This document shows, in pieces, positions 26,787 to 35,061 of a stretch of DNA of 64,000 bases. A program made the position numbers and the translations under genes. A model generated the notes under the pieces. It was not told where the DNA came from, searched no databases, and worked only from the letters and a program-made list of their open reading frames with translations. The first letter of the stretch is position 1. Every line of letters begins with the position of its first letter. This DNA is from Halalkalicoccus tibetensis (GTDB taxonomy: Archaea; Halobacteriota; Halobacteria; Halobacteriales; Halalkalicoccaceae): NCBI RefSeq assembly GCF_037996645.1, contig NZ_JBBMXV010000003.1, positions 62,001 to 126,000 of the forward strand. Direction: 5' to 3'.

Positions 26787-27077
26787 ATGGGCGAGACACC
26801 GATCACGTTCTACCGGCTCCAGGCGTGTCCGTACTGCGAGCGCGTCACCCGCACGCTCGACGAGCTCGGCCTCGAGTACCGCTCGCGGTTCGTCGAGCCG
26901 CTGCACTCGAAACGGGACGTCGTCAAGCGGATCAGCGGGAAGCGTTCGGTCCCCGCGATCGTCGACCACGGGACGGGCGTGACGATGTCCGAGAGCGCGA
27001 ACATCGTCGAGTACCTCGAACGGACCTACGGCGACGACGCCGACGGCAGCGAGGCCGAAACGGGAGGTGCGGCCTGA
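26787..27077 (+). CDS. Glutaredoxin/GST N-terminal-like thioredoxin-fold protein
   Basis: A 96-residue protein with the thioredoxin fold of glutaredoxins and GST N-domains. It has the redox pair CPYC at residues 14-17, the cis-proline in RSVPAI, and the GST-like ESANIVEYLERTYG. Haloarchaea lack glutathione but have gamma-glutamylcysteine, so the thiol partner is uncertain. Its stop overlaps the start of the redoxin gene by one base, and the two probably act in one pathway. A TATA-like GATTTAGG lies about 30 bp upstream. Confidence 0.9.
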   Translation: MGETPITFYRLQACPYCERVTRTLDELGLEYRSRFVEPLHSKRDVVKRISGKRSVPAIVDHGTGVTMSESANIVEYLERTYGDDADGSEAETGGAA

Positions 27078-27583
27078 TGGTCGAGTTCGACGTCGTCGAG
27101 CTCGGGCCCGCCGACCACCCCGAGGTCGGCGATACCGCTCCAGACTTCACCCGGCCGCTGGTGGGTCCCGAGTTCTGGGAGGACGTCTCGCTGTCGGCGC
27201 TGGCCGAGGAGGGGCCCGTCCTGCTCGTCTTCACCCCGATGGACGGCGCGTTCCCGGCGACCTACGTCTGGAACGAGATCCGCGACCGCGAGTGGGAGGA
27301 GTCGGTGCGGGTCGTCGGGCTCTCGATCTCGACGCCCTACGAGCACGCGGACCTGCTCACCGAGCGCGGGATCGACTACGAACTCTTCAGCGACCCCGGA
27401 AACGGCGTCGCCCGCGAGTACGGCATCGAGCACGCGCTCGACGGGATGACCGGGATCAGCGAGCCCCGGCCCGCGGTGTTCCTGCTCGATACGGATCGGA
27501 CGATCGAGTACGCCTGGGTCGCCGAGGAGTGGCCCGACTTCCCGCCCTACGACGCGGTCGAGGACGCGATCGAATCGCTATAG
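27077..27583 (+). CDS. Peroxiredoxin-like redoxin lacking the peroxidatic cysteine
   Basis: A 168-residue AhpC/TSA-fold protein. The N-terminal VGDTAPDFTRPL and the block VLLVFTPMDGAFPATY align with the peroxiredoxin active site, where PxxxTxxC is expected, but no cysteine is there or anywhere in the protein. The C-terminal PRPAVFLLDTDRTIEYAWVA is typical. It therefore cannot act as a normal thiol peroxidase and may be a binding or scaffold partner of the coupled glutaredoxin-like protein. Cys-less redoxins of this kind occur in other haloarchaea. Confidence 0.85.
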   Translation: MVEFDVVELGPADHPEVGDTAPDFTRPLVGPEFWEDVSLSALAEEGPVLLVFTPMDGAFPATYVWNEIRDREWEESVRVVGLSISTPYEHADLLTERGIDYELFSDPGNGVAREYGIEHALDGMTGISEPRPAVFLLDTDRTIEYAWVAEEWPDFPPYDAVEDAIESL

Positions 27584-27607
27584 GGGCCCGCGAACCGAGG
27601 GCCACGC

Positions 27608-28192
27608 ATGGAGATCGAACGGGCGGTACGCGCGATCCGCGAGGGTGAACTCGTCGTCTACCCCACCGAGACGGTCTACGGGCTCGGCGCCGACGCCCTG
27701 GATCCGGCGGCCGTCGAGCGGGTCTTCGAGGCGAAGGGGCGGGATCGATCGAAGCCGCTGTCGATGGCCGTCCCCGACGTCGAGATCGCCGACGAATACA
27801 CCGAGCTCACCGAGCGAGAGCGGGCGTTCATGCGCGAGTTCCTGCCGGGGCCGGTGACGGTCGTCGTCGAGGCCGGCCCCGAAACCCCTGAAGAGCTCAC
27901 CGCCGGGCGGAGTCGAGTGGGGATCCGAATCCCCGACCACGAGCTCGCGCTGGCGCTGCTTGGCGAGGTCTCGCCGATCACCGCCACGAGCGCGAACGTG
28001 AGCGGCAACCCGAGCGTCCGGCGGGCGGCGGAGCTCGACCCCGCGATCCGCGAGGCCGCCGCCCGCGTGCTCGAGGGCGATTCCGGGACCGAGGAGACCG
28101 AGAGCACCGTCGTCGACGTCGAACGCGGGGAGATCCACCGTCGGGGCGCGCTCGCGGGGCGGATCGAGGACTGGCTACAGGCCGAGCAGTGA
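27608..28192 (+). CDS. L-threonylcarbamoyladenylate synthase (Sua5/YrdC)
   Basis: Makes threonylcarbamoyl-AMP from threonine, bicarbonate and ATP, the first step of t6A modification of ANN-decoding tRNAs. The 194-aa protein has only the YrdC domain: YPTETVYGLGADA, KGRDRSKPLSM, LPGPVTVVVE, and the SANVSGNPS and ESTVVDV motifs. The Sua5 C-terminal domain is absent, as in YrdC proper. Its last codons overlap the convergent cas4-like gene by 18 bp. Confidence 0.95.
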   Translation: MEIERAVRAIREGELVVYPTETVYGLGADALDPAAVERVFEAKGRDRSKPLSMAVPDVEIADEYTELTERERAFMREFLPGPVTVVVEAGPETPEELTAGRSRVGIRIPDHELALALLGEVSPITATSANVSGNPSVRRAAELDPAIREAAARVLEGDSGTEETESTVVDVERGEIHRRGALAGRIEDWLQAEQ

Positions 28193-28831
28193 GCGGAGCG
28201 ACCGGGTCCGGGTCCCGCAGCGATCGCGGTACTCACAGGAGTCGCATTTGGCACTGTTCTTCAGGCGCGAGGGCGGGCCGTCGATCGTTTCGACGCTGCG
28301 GATCGCCCCGCGGTAGGCGGCCTTGCGGCGGGTCGTGAGGCCGATCCGCCGAACCACGCCGTAGGCCGGATATTCGACGAACGCCGTTTCAACTGCTCTC
28401 TCGCGCTCCCAGGAGAGGGCCTTCGCGAGCGCGACCGCCCGCACCGAGTGGGGCTCCCAGACCCCCTGCTCGGGCGGGGCGCCCGGCGAGACGTAGGAGG
28501 GCGCGAACGGCTTCTCGAGCACCTTCCCCGCGATCCCGCGACACTCCCGGCCCGTCAGGAGGACCTCGCGGTCGGCGGGGTCGGCGAGGGCGTCCCAGGG
28601 GTCGAGGCGATCCCGGGCGCGCCGGAGGTTCTCCCGGTACTCGTCGGGCGGGAGCTCGATCGGCCGGTCGGAGAGGGAGGCGTCGCTCGCGTCGATCAGA
28701 TCGGGGTACTCGAAGGCGAGCGCCCGGCGCTTTCCGACCGACGGCGGCGTCTCGCGGTCGTCCTCGCGGCGGCGGTAGTAGAGCTGTCGGGGGCAGTAGG
28801 CGGCGGTCGAGAGGTCGCTTGCGGCGTGCAC
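28175..28831 (-). CDS. Cas4-like iron-sulfur nuclease, solitary
   Basis: A 218-residue protein of the PD-(D/E)XK Cas4 type. The single N-terminal cysteine sits in AAYCPRQLYYRRR and three more in CDSCEYRDRC near residue 195, the 1+3 arrangement that holds a 4Fe-4S cluster. Cas4 proteins trim DNA before CRISPR spacer integration. No CRISPR repeats or other cas genes are in the window, so this is a stand-alone form, possibly in DNA repair. The nuclease residues are less clear than the cysteines. Confidence 0.8.
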   Translation of the reverse strand: MHAASDLSTAAYCPRQLYYRRREDDRETPPSVGKRRALAFEYPDLIDASDASLSDRPIELPPDEYRENLRRARDRLDPWDALADPADREVLLTGRECRGIAGKVLEKPFAPSYVSPGAPPEQGVWEPHSVRAVALAKALSWERERAVETAFVEYPAYGVVRRIGLTTRRKAAYRGAIRSVETIDGPPSRLKNSAKCDSCEYRDRCGTRTRSLRSLLGL

Positions 28832-28873
28832 GGGTCCGTTGGCCCCGTTATCCGGTAAAAACCTTGCCGGACC

Positions 28874-29467
28874 TCACATCGAGACGTCGGTCTCCATTCC
28901 TTCCGTCGCTTCCTCGAGGCCGTCCTCGCGGGCGTCGCGGGCCAGCCGCGAGGAGAGGTCGCCGTCGGTGACGATCTCCTCGAACTCGTCGCGAAAGCGG
29001 TCGTTCGCGGTGCGGGCCTCGTCCTGGGCCTCGATCACGCACAGGGCCCGTTCGATCGTTTCCTCGTCGGTCTCGAGCTCCTCGGGGAGGTCCGCGTCCT
29101 CGTCGGCGTTTCGCAGCCGGCGCAGCTCGCGCAGCTCGAAGGGGAACTCCGTGTCCTCCTCGCGAAGCAGGTGGAGGTCGAACCGGGCTCGGGCGACCGA
29201 CGCCTCCTCGACTTCGAGCTCCTCGGCCAGCTCGGCGTCGGACTCTTCGTCGAAGAACCCGCGGACGAGCCGCCGGTAGGACTCGTCGTCCCAGTCGGTC
29301 TCGAACTCGTAGCGCTCGCCCATCCGGTCGAGAACGTCGTCGAGGCGCTCGTCTTCGGGCTGCTCGTCGGTCAGTGACCCCGGGGTCTCCTCCTGCTGTT
29401 CGGTGACGGTCCCGTCATCGGCGACATCGAGGAAGAGATCCCGCAGTTCCTCCGTTTTTTCGTCCAT
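28874..29467 (-). CDS. Acidic haloarchaeal protein resembling conditioned medium-induced protein 4
   Basis: A 197-residue, strongly acidic, helical protein. It starts MDEKTEELRDLFLDVADDGT and has a central region (YRRLVRGFFDEESDAELAEE) that resembles a helix-turn-helix (LEVEEASVARARFDLHLL). From memory it matches the haloarchaeal Cmi4 family, named for induction by conditioned medium; the molecular role is not established. It stands between the cas4-like gene and the divergent bioY operon. Confidence 0.75.
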   Translation of the reverse strand: MDEKTEELRDLFLDVADDGTVTEQQEETPGSLTDEQPEDERLDDVLDRMGERYEFETDWDDESYRRLVRGFFDEESDAELAEELEVEEASVARARFDLHLLREEDTEFPFELRELRRLRNADEDADLPEELETDEETIERALCVIEAQDEARTANDRFRDEFEEIVTDGDLSSRLARDAREDGLEEATEGMETDVSM

Positions 29468-29524
29468 CGTGACCCCTCACTCACATGGGTAGCGTATAAA
29501 GCCTGTCGGCGGCACCTGCAGGCT

Positions 29525-29553
29525 CGTCAACCGAAGATTGAATGTGGTTGACG
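29525..29553 (+). promoter_or_regulatory. Probable biotin operator (BirA-type inverted repeat) upstream of bioY
   Basis: A perfect inverted repeat, CGTCAACC, 13 bases, GGTTGACG, lies 25-53 bp upstream of the bioY ATG. Its inner half-sites AACC and GGTT and the 13-nt spacing resemble the BirA operator known in bacteria and archaea (AACC-N14-16-GGTT core). Position over the promoter implies repression when biotin is plentiful. No birA gene is in the window, so the binding protein is inferred. Confidence 0.7.
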
Positions 29554-29577
29554 GAGAGTTCGGGACGTGATCCCACG

Positions 29578-30156
29578 ATGAGCACGGGGACGGAGTCGGT
29601 CGAGCTGGTCGAGGACGCGACGGTACGGAACGTGGCACGGGCGGCGTTGTTCGCCGCGCTGACCGGCGCCTTCGCCTACGTCTCGTTTCCCTACCCGCTC
29701 TCGCCCGCGCCGGTGACCCTGCAGGTGCTTGGGGTGTTCCTCGCGGGCCTCCTCTTGGGGCCGGTCTGGGGCGGGGCGGCGATGGTGCTGTATCTCACTG
29801 CGGGGGCGGTCGGCGCGCCCGTGTTCGCGGGCGGCGAAGCAGGAATAGGATCGTTGGTCGGGCCGAACGCGGGCTACCTCTGGTCGTATCCGCTCGCGGC
29901 CGGCGCGGTCGGCGCGCTCGCCCACGGACGGAGCGTGGGCCCGCTCGGTTCGATCGGCGTCCCGCGGCTGGTGGCGGCGATGGCCGCCGGCGTCGTCGCC
30001 ATCTACGGCCTCGGGGTCGTCGGCATGGCCCTCGTGTTGGACCTCTCGCTTTCGAACGCGGTGGTGGTGGGGGCGCTGGTCTTCCTGCCCGCGGAGGCGC
30101 TGAAGATGGCCGCCGCGATCGGGATCGTCCGCAGCGACCGGCTGAGCGCCGCATGA
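29578..30156 (+). CDS. bioY: Biotin transporter substrate-binding subunit BioY
   Basis: The S component of an ECF-type importer that binds biotin in the membrane. The 192-aa protein has about six helices and the BioY signatures SFPYPLSPAPVTLQVLGVFL and LYLTAGAVGAPVFAGGEAG. The ATG at 29578 follows the inverted-repeat operator; upstream in-frame starts would run through it. Its TGA overlaps the ATPase start (ATGA), giving an operon bioY-ATPase-EcfT. Confidence 0.94.
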   Translation: MSTGTESVELVEDATVRNVARAALFAALTGAFAYVSFPYPLSPAPVTLQVLGVFLAGLLLGPVWGGAAMVLYLTAGAVGAPVFAGGEAGIGSLVGPNAGYLWSYPLAAGAVGALAHGRSVGPLGSIGVPRLVAAMAAGVVAIYGLGVVGMALVLDLSLSNAVVVGALVFLPAEALKMAAAIGIVRSDRLSAA

Positions 30157-30851
30157 TCGAGACCCGGGGGCTGGTGCATCGCTACGGCGACGGCATGCCG
30201 GCACTCGACGGCGTCTCGCTGACCGTCGCCGACGGCGAGTTCCTCGTGCTCGCGGGGCCCAACGGCTCGGGCAAGAGCACGCTGATCCGCCACTGGAACG
30301 GGCTTCTGGAGCCCGACGCGGGCGAGGTGCTGGTCGACGGCCGTAAGGTACGGGAGGACCTCGTGGCCGCCCGCACGAAGATGGGGATGGTGTTCCAGAA
30401 CCCGCGCGACGGCTTCGTCGCCGCGACCGTCGGCGCGGACGTCGCCTTCGGCCCCGAGAACCTCGGGCTCGCTCGCGAGGAGATCGACCGCCGGGTCGGA
30501 GAGGCGCTTTCGGCGGTGAGCCTGGGGGGACGACGCGAGGAGCGGATCGAGACGCTCTCAGGGGGTGAGCAGGAGCGCCTCGCGATCGCGGGCGCGCTCG
30601 CGATGGAGCCCGATCACTTGGTGCTCGACGAGCCCTTCACCGGCCTCGACGAGCCCGCACGGCGGGCGGTGCTCGACCGGCTCGAATCGCTCTCGCGGGC
30701 GGGGACGGGCGTGATCGTCGTCACCCACGACCTGCGTGACGTCTTCCCGCTCGCCGACCGACTGGTCGTGCTCTCGGACGGCCGGGTGGTCCGGGACGGT
30801 GCTCCGGAAACGGTCGACCTGTCGGGGCTGGGCGTCCGGGCGCCATGCTGA
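30153..30851 (+). CDS. bioM: ECF transporter ATPase subunit (BioM/EcfA/CbiO type)
   Basis: Powers the biotin importer by ATP hydrolysis at the inner membrane face. The 232-aa ABC protein has Walker A GPNGSGKST at about residue 38, the Q-loop MVFQNPRDGF, the signature LSGGEQERLAIAGAL and Walker B LVLDEPF. Sequence alone does not separate biotin from cobalt ATPases; the bioY neighbour and the operator make biotin the best assignment. Its last seven bases overlap the EcfT gene. Confidence 0.9.
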   Translation: MIETRGLVHRYGDGMPALDGVSLTVADGEFLVLAGPNGSGKSTLIRHWNGLLEPDAGEVLVDGRKVREDLVAARTKMGMVFQNPRDGFVAATVGADVAFGPENLGLAREEIDRRVGEALSAVSLGGRREERIETLSGGEQERLAIAGALAMEPDHLVLDEPFTGLDEPARRAVLDRLESLSRAGTGVIVVTHDLRDVFPLADRLVVLSDGRVVRDGAPETVDLSGLGVRAPC

Positions 30852-31543
30852 GCTACTCCTCGGGGGACTCGCTCGCCCATCGCCTCGACCCGCGGACGAA
30901 GCTCGCCGTCCAGATCGGGTTCGTCGTCGCGGCGTTCGCTCACACCACGCCACGGGGGCTCGCTCTGCTGACCGTACTGGCGCTCGCGATCCTCGCGGGC
31001 GCGCGTCTCTCCCCGCTCTCGGCGCTGTACGCCTACCGATTCGCGCTGCCGTTTCTCGCGGTCGGCCCGCTGATCGAGGGGGTCACGCTCTCGGGGTTTG
31101 ATCCCGTCACCGCGCGGGAGACGGCGCTCGCGAGCTATCGCGTTCTGCTCATTCTGCTCGTCTCCGCAGTCTACGTCCGCTCGACGCCGGTGAGGGAGTC
31201 GCGGGCGGCGATCCAGTGGACGATCCCCGGGAAACCGGGCGCCTTCCTCGGGATGGGGGCCGCCTTCGTCTTCCGGCTGTTCCCTCTTCTGGTCACGGAC
31301 CTGAAACGGGCCCGGGAGGCGATGGCCATCCGGCTGGCGAGCGAGCGTCCGGTCCACGAACGCATGGCGCTGCTGGCGGTGACGGGCGTGGATCGGGCAC
31401 TCTCGCGGGCGGACGACTTCTCGCTGGCGCTTCGCGCGCGGTGTTTCGTGTGGAACCCGACGCTGCCGCGGCTCGCGTTCGCCCGGCTCGATACGCCGGC
31501 GCTCGGGTTCGCGGCCGCGCTGGTCGTCTGGGCGCTCGTCTAA
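30845..31543 (+). CDS. bioN: ECF transporter transmembrane subunit (BioN/EcfT)
   Basis: The membrane coupling subunit of the biotin ECF importer. The 232-aa protein starts MLSYSSGDSLAHRLDPRTKL, which is the EcfT opening, and has four or five helices. The cytoplasmic coupling helices carry the Ala-x-Arg motifs in KRAREAMAIRLASERP and LALRARCF. It ends the operon and overlaps the convergent 69-aa gene by four bases. Confidence 0.9.
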   Translation: MLSYSSGDSLAHRLDPRTKLAVQIGFVVAAFAHTTPRGLALLTVLALAILAGARLSPLSALYAYRFALPFLAVGPLIEGVTLSGFDPVTARETALASYRVLLILLVSAVYVRSTPVRESRAAIQWTIPGKPGAFLGMGAAFVFRLFPLLVTDLKRAREAMAIRLASERPVHERMALLAVTGVDRALSRADDFSLALRARCFVWNPTLPRLAFARLDTPALGFAAALVVWALV

Positions 31544-31749
31544 GTGCTTCGGACGATGACGACCGTCCCGTCGGTGATCTCCTCGATGTCGCCGGCGTGG
31601 ATCTCCTGCTGGCGCTCCTTCTCCATCTCCGTGTCGGTGAAGTTGACGTAGAACTGCTCGCCCTCGATGTCGGTCACGGTGCCGACGTGCTGGCCGTCCT
31701 GAGTCTCGACGTCCTTGCCGATCAGGTCGTCGGTGAGTTCGGCTGCCAT
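31540..31749 (-). CDS. Small PRC-barrel-like protein
   Basis: A 69-residue protein of beta-barrel character (LIGKDVETQDGQHVGTVTDI, then EQFYVNFTD and a C-terminal EITDGTVVIV). The GKDV..DG..VGTVTDI pattern is typical of PRC-barrel domains, which bind RNA or proteins in several processes. It is alone on its strand between the biotin operon and the formate dehydrogenase genes, and could be the last gene of the fdh transcript. Confidence 0.75.
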   Translation of the reverse strand: MAAELTDDLIGKDVETQDGQHVGTVTDIEGEQFYVNFTDTEMEKERQQEIHAGDIEEITDGTVVIVRST

Positions 31750-31800
31750 GCCCGGCGGTTCACCGACGGAGTGGATAGCTCTGGTGCGTGCGATGGCCGG

Positions 31801-34800
31801 TCAGTCGTCGGCCGGTGACTCGGGCGTGCCGAGGGGCTCGGTCTCGGGGTTCGCGCCGACCGAGCGCACCCGCACGCTCGCCATCTTGTAGTCGGGGATC
31901 CGGCTGATGGGATCGAGCTCCTCCTGGGTCAGCTTGTTGACCGCGCCCTTCGCGAAGTGCATCGGGATGAACACCTTCCCCGGGGCGGTGCGGTCGGTGA
32001 CCTTCGCCTTGACGACGATCGAGCCGCGCTTGGACTCGACCTCGACGTACTCGCCGTCGGCGACGCCGATCGTGCCCGCTGTCTCGGGGTGGATCTCGGC
32101 GTAGCTCTCGCCGACGTGGCTCATCAGCCCCTCGTCGCGCCGGGTGAGCTGGCCGGTGTGCCAGTGATACAACACCCGCCCCGAAGTCAGCGCGATCGGG
32201 AACTCCTCGTTGGGCAGCTCCGTGGGATCGCCCAGATCGGCGGGGACGAACCGGGCCTTGCCGTCCTCGAAGTTGAACCCCTCGGTGTAGAGGTTCGCGG
32301 TCCCGGGGTGGTCCTCGTCGGGGCAGGGCCACTGCAGGCCCTCGCCGCGCTCCTCGAGGCGTTCGTGGGTGATCCCGCCGTAGATCGGCACCAGCTCGTT
32401 GATCTCGTCCATGATCCCGGTGGGGTTCTCGTAGCCCCAGTCGAAGCCCAGCCGTTCGGCGAGCTTCTGGACGATCTCCCAGTCGGCGTGGGCCTTCCCC
32501 GGCGGGTCGGCGACCGGCCGGACCATCTGGACGCGGCGTTCGGTGTTCGTGACGGTGCCGTACTTCTCGGTGATCGCCGCCGCCGGCAGCACGACGTCGG
32601 CGTACTCGGCGGTCTCGGTCATGAAGATGTCCTGGACCGCGAGGAACTCGAGCTCCTCCAGGCTCTCGCGGGCGTTCGTGAGGTCGGGCTCGGAGATCGC
32701 GGGGTTCTCCCCGACGACGTACATCCCGCGGAGGTTGCCCTCGTCGACCTCGTCGAACATCTCGGTCACGCGAAGGCCCGGCTCGTCCGGCGGGCGCACG
32801 CCCCACTCCTCCTCGAACCGCTCGAGGACGCCCTCGTCGGAGAGTTCCTGGTAGCCCGGCAGGTTGTCCGGGATCGGCCCCATGTCGCCGCCCCCGCCCT
32901 GGACGTTGTTCTGGCCGCGGAACGGCGAGAGCCCGGCGTTCGGCTTGCCCAGGTGGCCCGTCACGAGTGCCAGATCGGCGAGCGCCAGCACCGTCTGGGT
33001 GCCGTAGGTGTGCTGGGAGATGCCCATCGCCCAGCCGAACACGCAGGTGTCGGCCTCAGCGATCGTCTCGGCGGCGTTCGCGAGCTCCTCGGGCGAGACG
33101 TTCGTCAGCTCCTCGACCTTCTCGGGGGTGAACTCCTGAACTTTCTCCTCGACGGCCGCGAAGTTCCGGGTGCGCTCCTCGATGAACTCGTCGTCCTGGA
33201 GGTCGTTCTCGACGATGTGGCGGATCATCCCGTTGATCCACGCGATGTCATGGCCGCCCTCGGTGCGGGTGTACTGGTCGGCGTGTTCCGCGAGGTCGAT
33301 CTTCCGGGGGTCGAAGACGAACAGGTCCGCCCCGTCGCGGGCGTTCTGTTTGATCCGTGTCGCGAGCACGGGGTGGCTCTCGGTGGTGTTCGCGCCCGTG
33401 ATCAGGTAGCAGTCGGTGTTGCCGATGTCCTCGATCCGGTTGGTCATCGCGCCGTATCCCACCGTCTGTTTCAGCGCCGCGACCGTCGAGGAGTGACACA
33501 GCCGCGTACAGTTGTCGATGTTCTTCGTTCCCAGCACCTGGCGGGCGAACTTCTGGATCGCGAAGTTCTCCTCGTTGGTCGTCTTCGAGGAGGAGAGCAC
33601 CGAGACGGTGTCGGGGCCGTACTGGTCCTGAATGTCGGAGAGCCCCTCGGCGACCCGATCGAGCGCCTCCCCCCAGGTCGCCTCGCGGAACTCGCCGTCC
33701 TCCTTGACGAGCGGCTGGTCGAGACGCTCGTCGCTGTTGACGTAGTCGTAGCCGAACTTCCCCTTCACACACGTCGAGAAGTCGTTGGCGGGCGTCGCCT
33801 CGGGATCGGCCGGCCGGGCGGCCAGCACCTCGTCGTCCTTGCCGTAGAGGTCGAACCGACAGCCCACGGCGCAGTAGCCACAGGTGGTCTCGGCCTTGTC
33901 CATCCGCGAGAGGCGGGCCTTGCCGACGTTCTTCCCGATGTCGAACAGCGCGCCCTCGGGCATCGAGTTCCCGGCCGTGTACTCGGCGGCGTGCTCGACG
34001 TCCGCCATCGCCTCGTCGACGACCTCGCGGGCGCGATTCCCGGCGGCCTCGCGGGCGGCGGTGGCCTCGCGCTTCGCGCGGGCCATCATCCGCGCGACGC
34101 CCGATCTCCCCTCGACGCCCTCGTTGTCGCGTTGACGGCCCCTGAGTTGGCGGTTGGGGGCGTCGGAGGTCTCGATGGTGTCGACGGGGTCGCGCTCGAT
34201 CACCGTGCCGATGGAGTTCTTCTGGGTGAACCCCGGCAGCGGCAGCGTCGTCTGATCGACCAGCCCCTTCTCGGTGAGCGCGCCGGTCGGACAGACCGTC
34301 GCGCAGTGCCCACAGGAGACACACGTCGAGTCGTCCATCGTCTCGGCCTCGCTCTGGAAGCCGATCCGGGTGTCGGGGCCCGACCCCTCCATGCGGAGGA
34401 CGCCCTCGACCTGCACGTCGTTGCAGGCCTCGACGCAGCGATTACAGAGGATGCACTTGTTCCGGTCGATCTGGATGAACGAGGAGGTGTCGTCGATGGG
34501 CTCGTAGGCCTCGCGCTCGTCGAACACACCATAACGAGGTTCCTCGACGTCGTTCTCGATCGAGGCGTCCTGCAGTTCACAGCGGCCGTTCTGCGAGCAG
34601 GTCGTACACCGGAGGTTGTGGTCCGACAGCAGCAGGTCGAGGTTCACGTCGCGGGCCTCGGTCGCGTCGCCGGTGTCCGTGCGGACCTCCATGCCGTCCT
34701 CGACGGGCTGGCTACAGGAGGGGACGAGCCCCTCGCTGTCGGTCTCGACCATGCAGGTGCGACACTCGCTTCGCGGGCCGATCTCGTAGCGTCCGTGATC

Positions 34801-35061
34801 GCCCTCGTCGCCTTCGTCACCGCGCTCGTAGTAACAGACCGCTGGGACGTTCCCCTCGGTCTCGACGGCCTCGACCGCGTCGAGCAGGGTCGCGCCCGAC
34901 TGGACGGCGACGGACTCGCCGTCGACGGTGAGCCGGACCATCCCCCCCCCGTAGTCGAGGTTCGGGTCGTTGGCGGTGCCGGTCCTGAACTGTTCCGTCA
35001 GCGGCGTGCTCGGCTGCGGGTCCTCGATCTCGGGGACGCGTGGTGTGGGGTGTGTGCTCAT
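31801..35061 (-). CDS. fdhA: Formate dehydrogenase catalytic subunit with NuoG-like N-terminus
   Basis: Oxidises formate to CO2 at a molybdenum or tungsten bis-pterin centre in the cytoplasm. The 1086-aa protein has, in order, a 2Fe-2S ferredoxin domain, a His-Cys3 cluster, two 4Fe-4S pairs (CILCNRCVEAC and CVSCGHCATVC), an alpha-helical linker of about 70 residues (Arg/Ala rich), the bis-pterin 4Fe-4S motif CGYCAVGC, then the molybdopterin domains. The metal ligand is Cys522 in RLCHS, followed by the catalytic His. The C-terminal dinucleotide-binding domain is complete. It overlaps the NuoF-like gene by four bases (ATGA). Confidence 0.92.
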   Translation of the reverse strand: MSTHPTPRVPEIEDPQPSTPLTEQFRTGTANDPNLDYGGGMVRLTVDGESVAVQSGATLLDAVEAVETEGNVPAVCYYERGDEGDEGDHGRYEIGPRSECRTCMVETDSEGLVPSCSQPVEDGMEVRTDTGDATEARDVNLDLLLSDHNLRCTTCSQNGRCELQDASIENDVEEPRYGVFDEREAYEPIDDTSSFIQIDRNKCILCNRCVEACNDVQVEGVLRMEGSGPDTRIGFQSEAETMDDSTCVSCGHCATVCPTGALTEKGLVDQTTLPLPGFTQKNSIGTVIERDPVDTIETSDAPNRQLRGRQRDNEGVEGRSGVARMMARAKREATAAREAAGNRAREVVDEAMADVEHAAEYTAGNSMPEGALFDIGKNVGKARLSRMDKAETTCGYCAVGCRFDLYGKDDEVLAARPADPEATPANDFSTCVKGKFGYDYVNSDERLDQPLVKEDGEFREATWGEALDRVAEGLSDIQDQYGPDTVSVLSSSKTTNEENFAIQKFARQVLGTKNIDNCTRLCHSSTVAALKQTVGYGAMTNRIEDIGNTDCYLITGANTTESHPVLATRIKQNARDGADLFVFDPRKIDLAEHADQYTRTEGGHDIAWINGMIRHIVENDLQDDEFIEERTRNFAAVEEKVQEFTPEKVEELTNVSPEELANAAETIAEADTCVFGWAMGISQHTYGTQTVLALADLALVTGHLGKPNAGLSPFRGQNNVQGGGGDMGPIPDNLPGYQELSDEGVLERFEEEWGVRPPDEPGLRVTEMFDEVDEGNLRGMYVVGENPAISEPDLTNARESLEELEFLAVQDIFMTETAEYADVVLPAAAITEKYGTVTNTERRVQMVRPVADPPGKAHADWEIVQKLAERLGFDWGYENPTGIMDEINELVPIYGGITHERLEERGEGLQWPCPDEDHPGTANLYTEGFNFEDGKARFVPADLGDPTELPNEEFPIALTSGRVLYHWHTGQLTRRDEGLMSHVGESYAEIHPETAGTIGVADGEYVEVESKRGSIVVKAKVTDRTAPGKVFIPMHFAKGAVNKLTQEELDPISRIPDYKMASVRVRSVGANPETEPLGTPESPADD

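Noticed and set aside
28175-28873. CRISPR array near the cas4-like gene
   Set aside because: No regularly spaced direct repeats are visible in the surrounding spacers, which are only tens of bases long.
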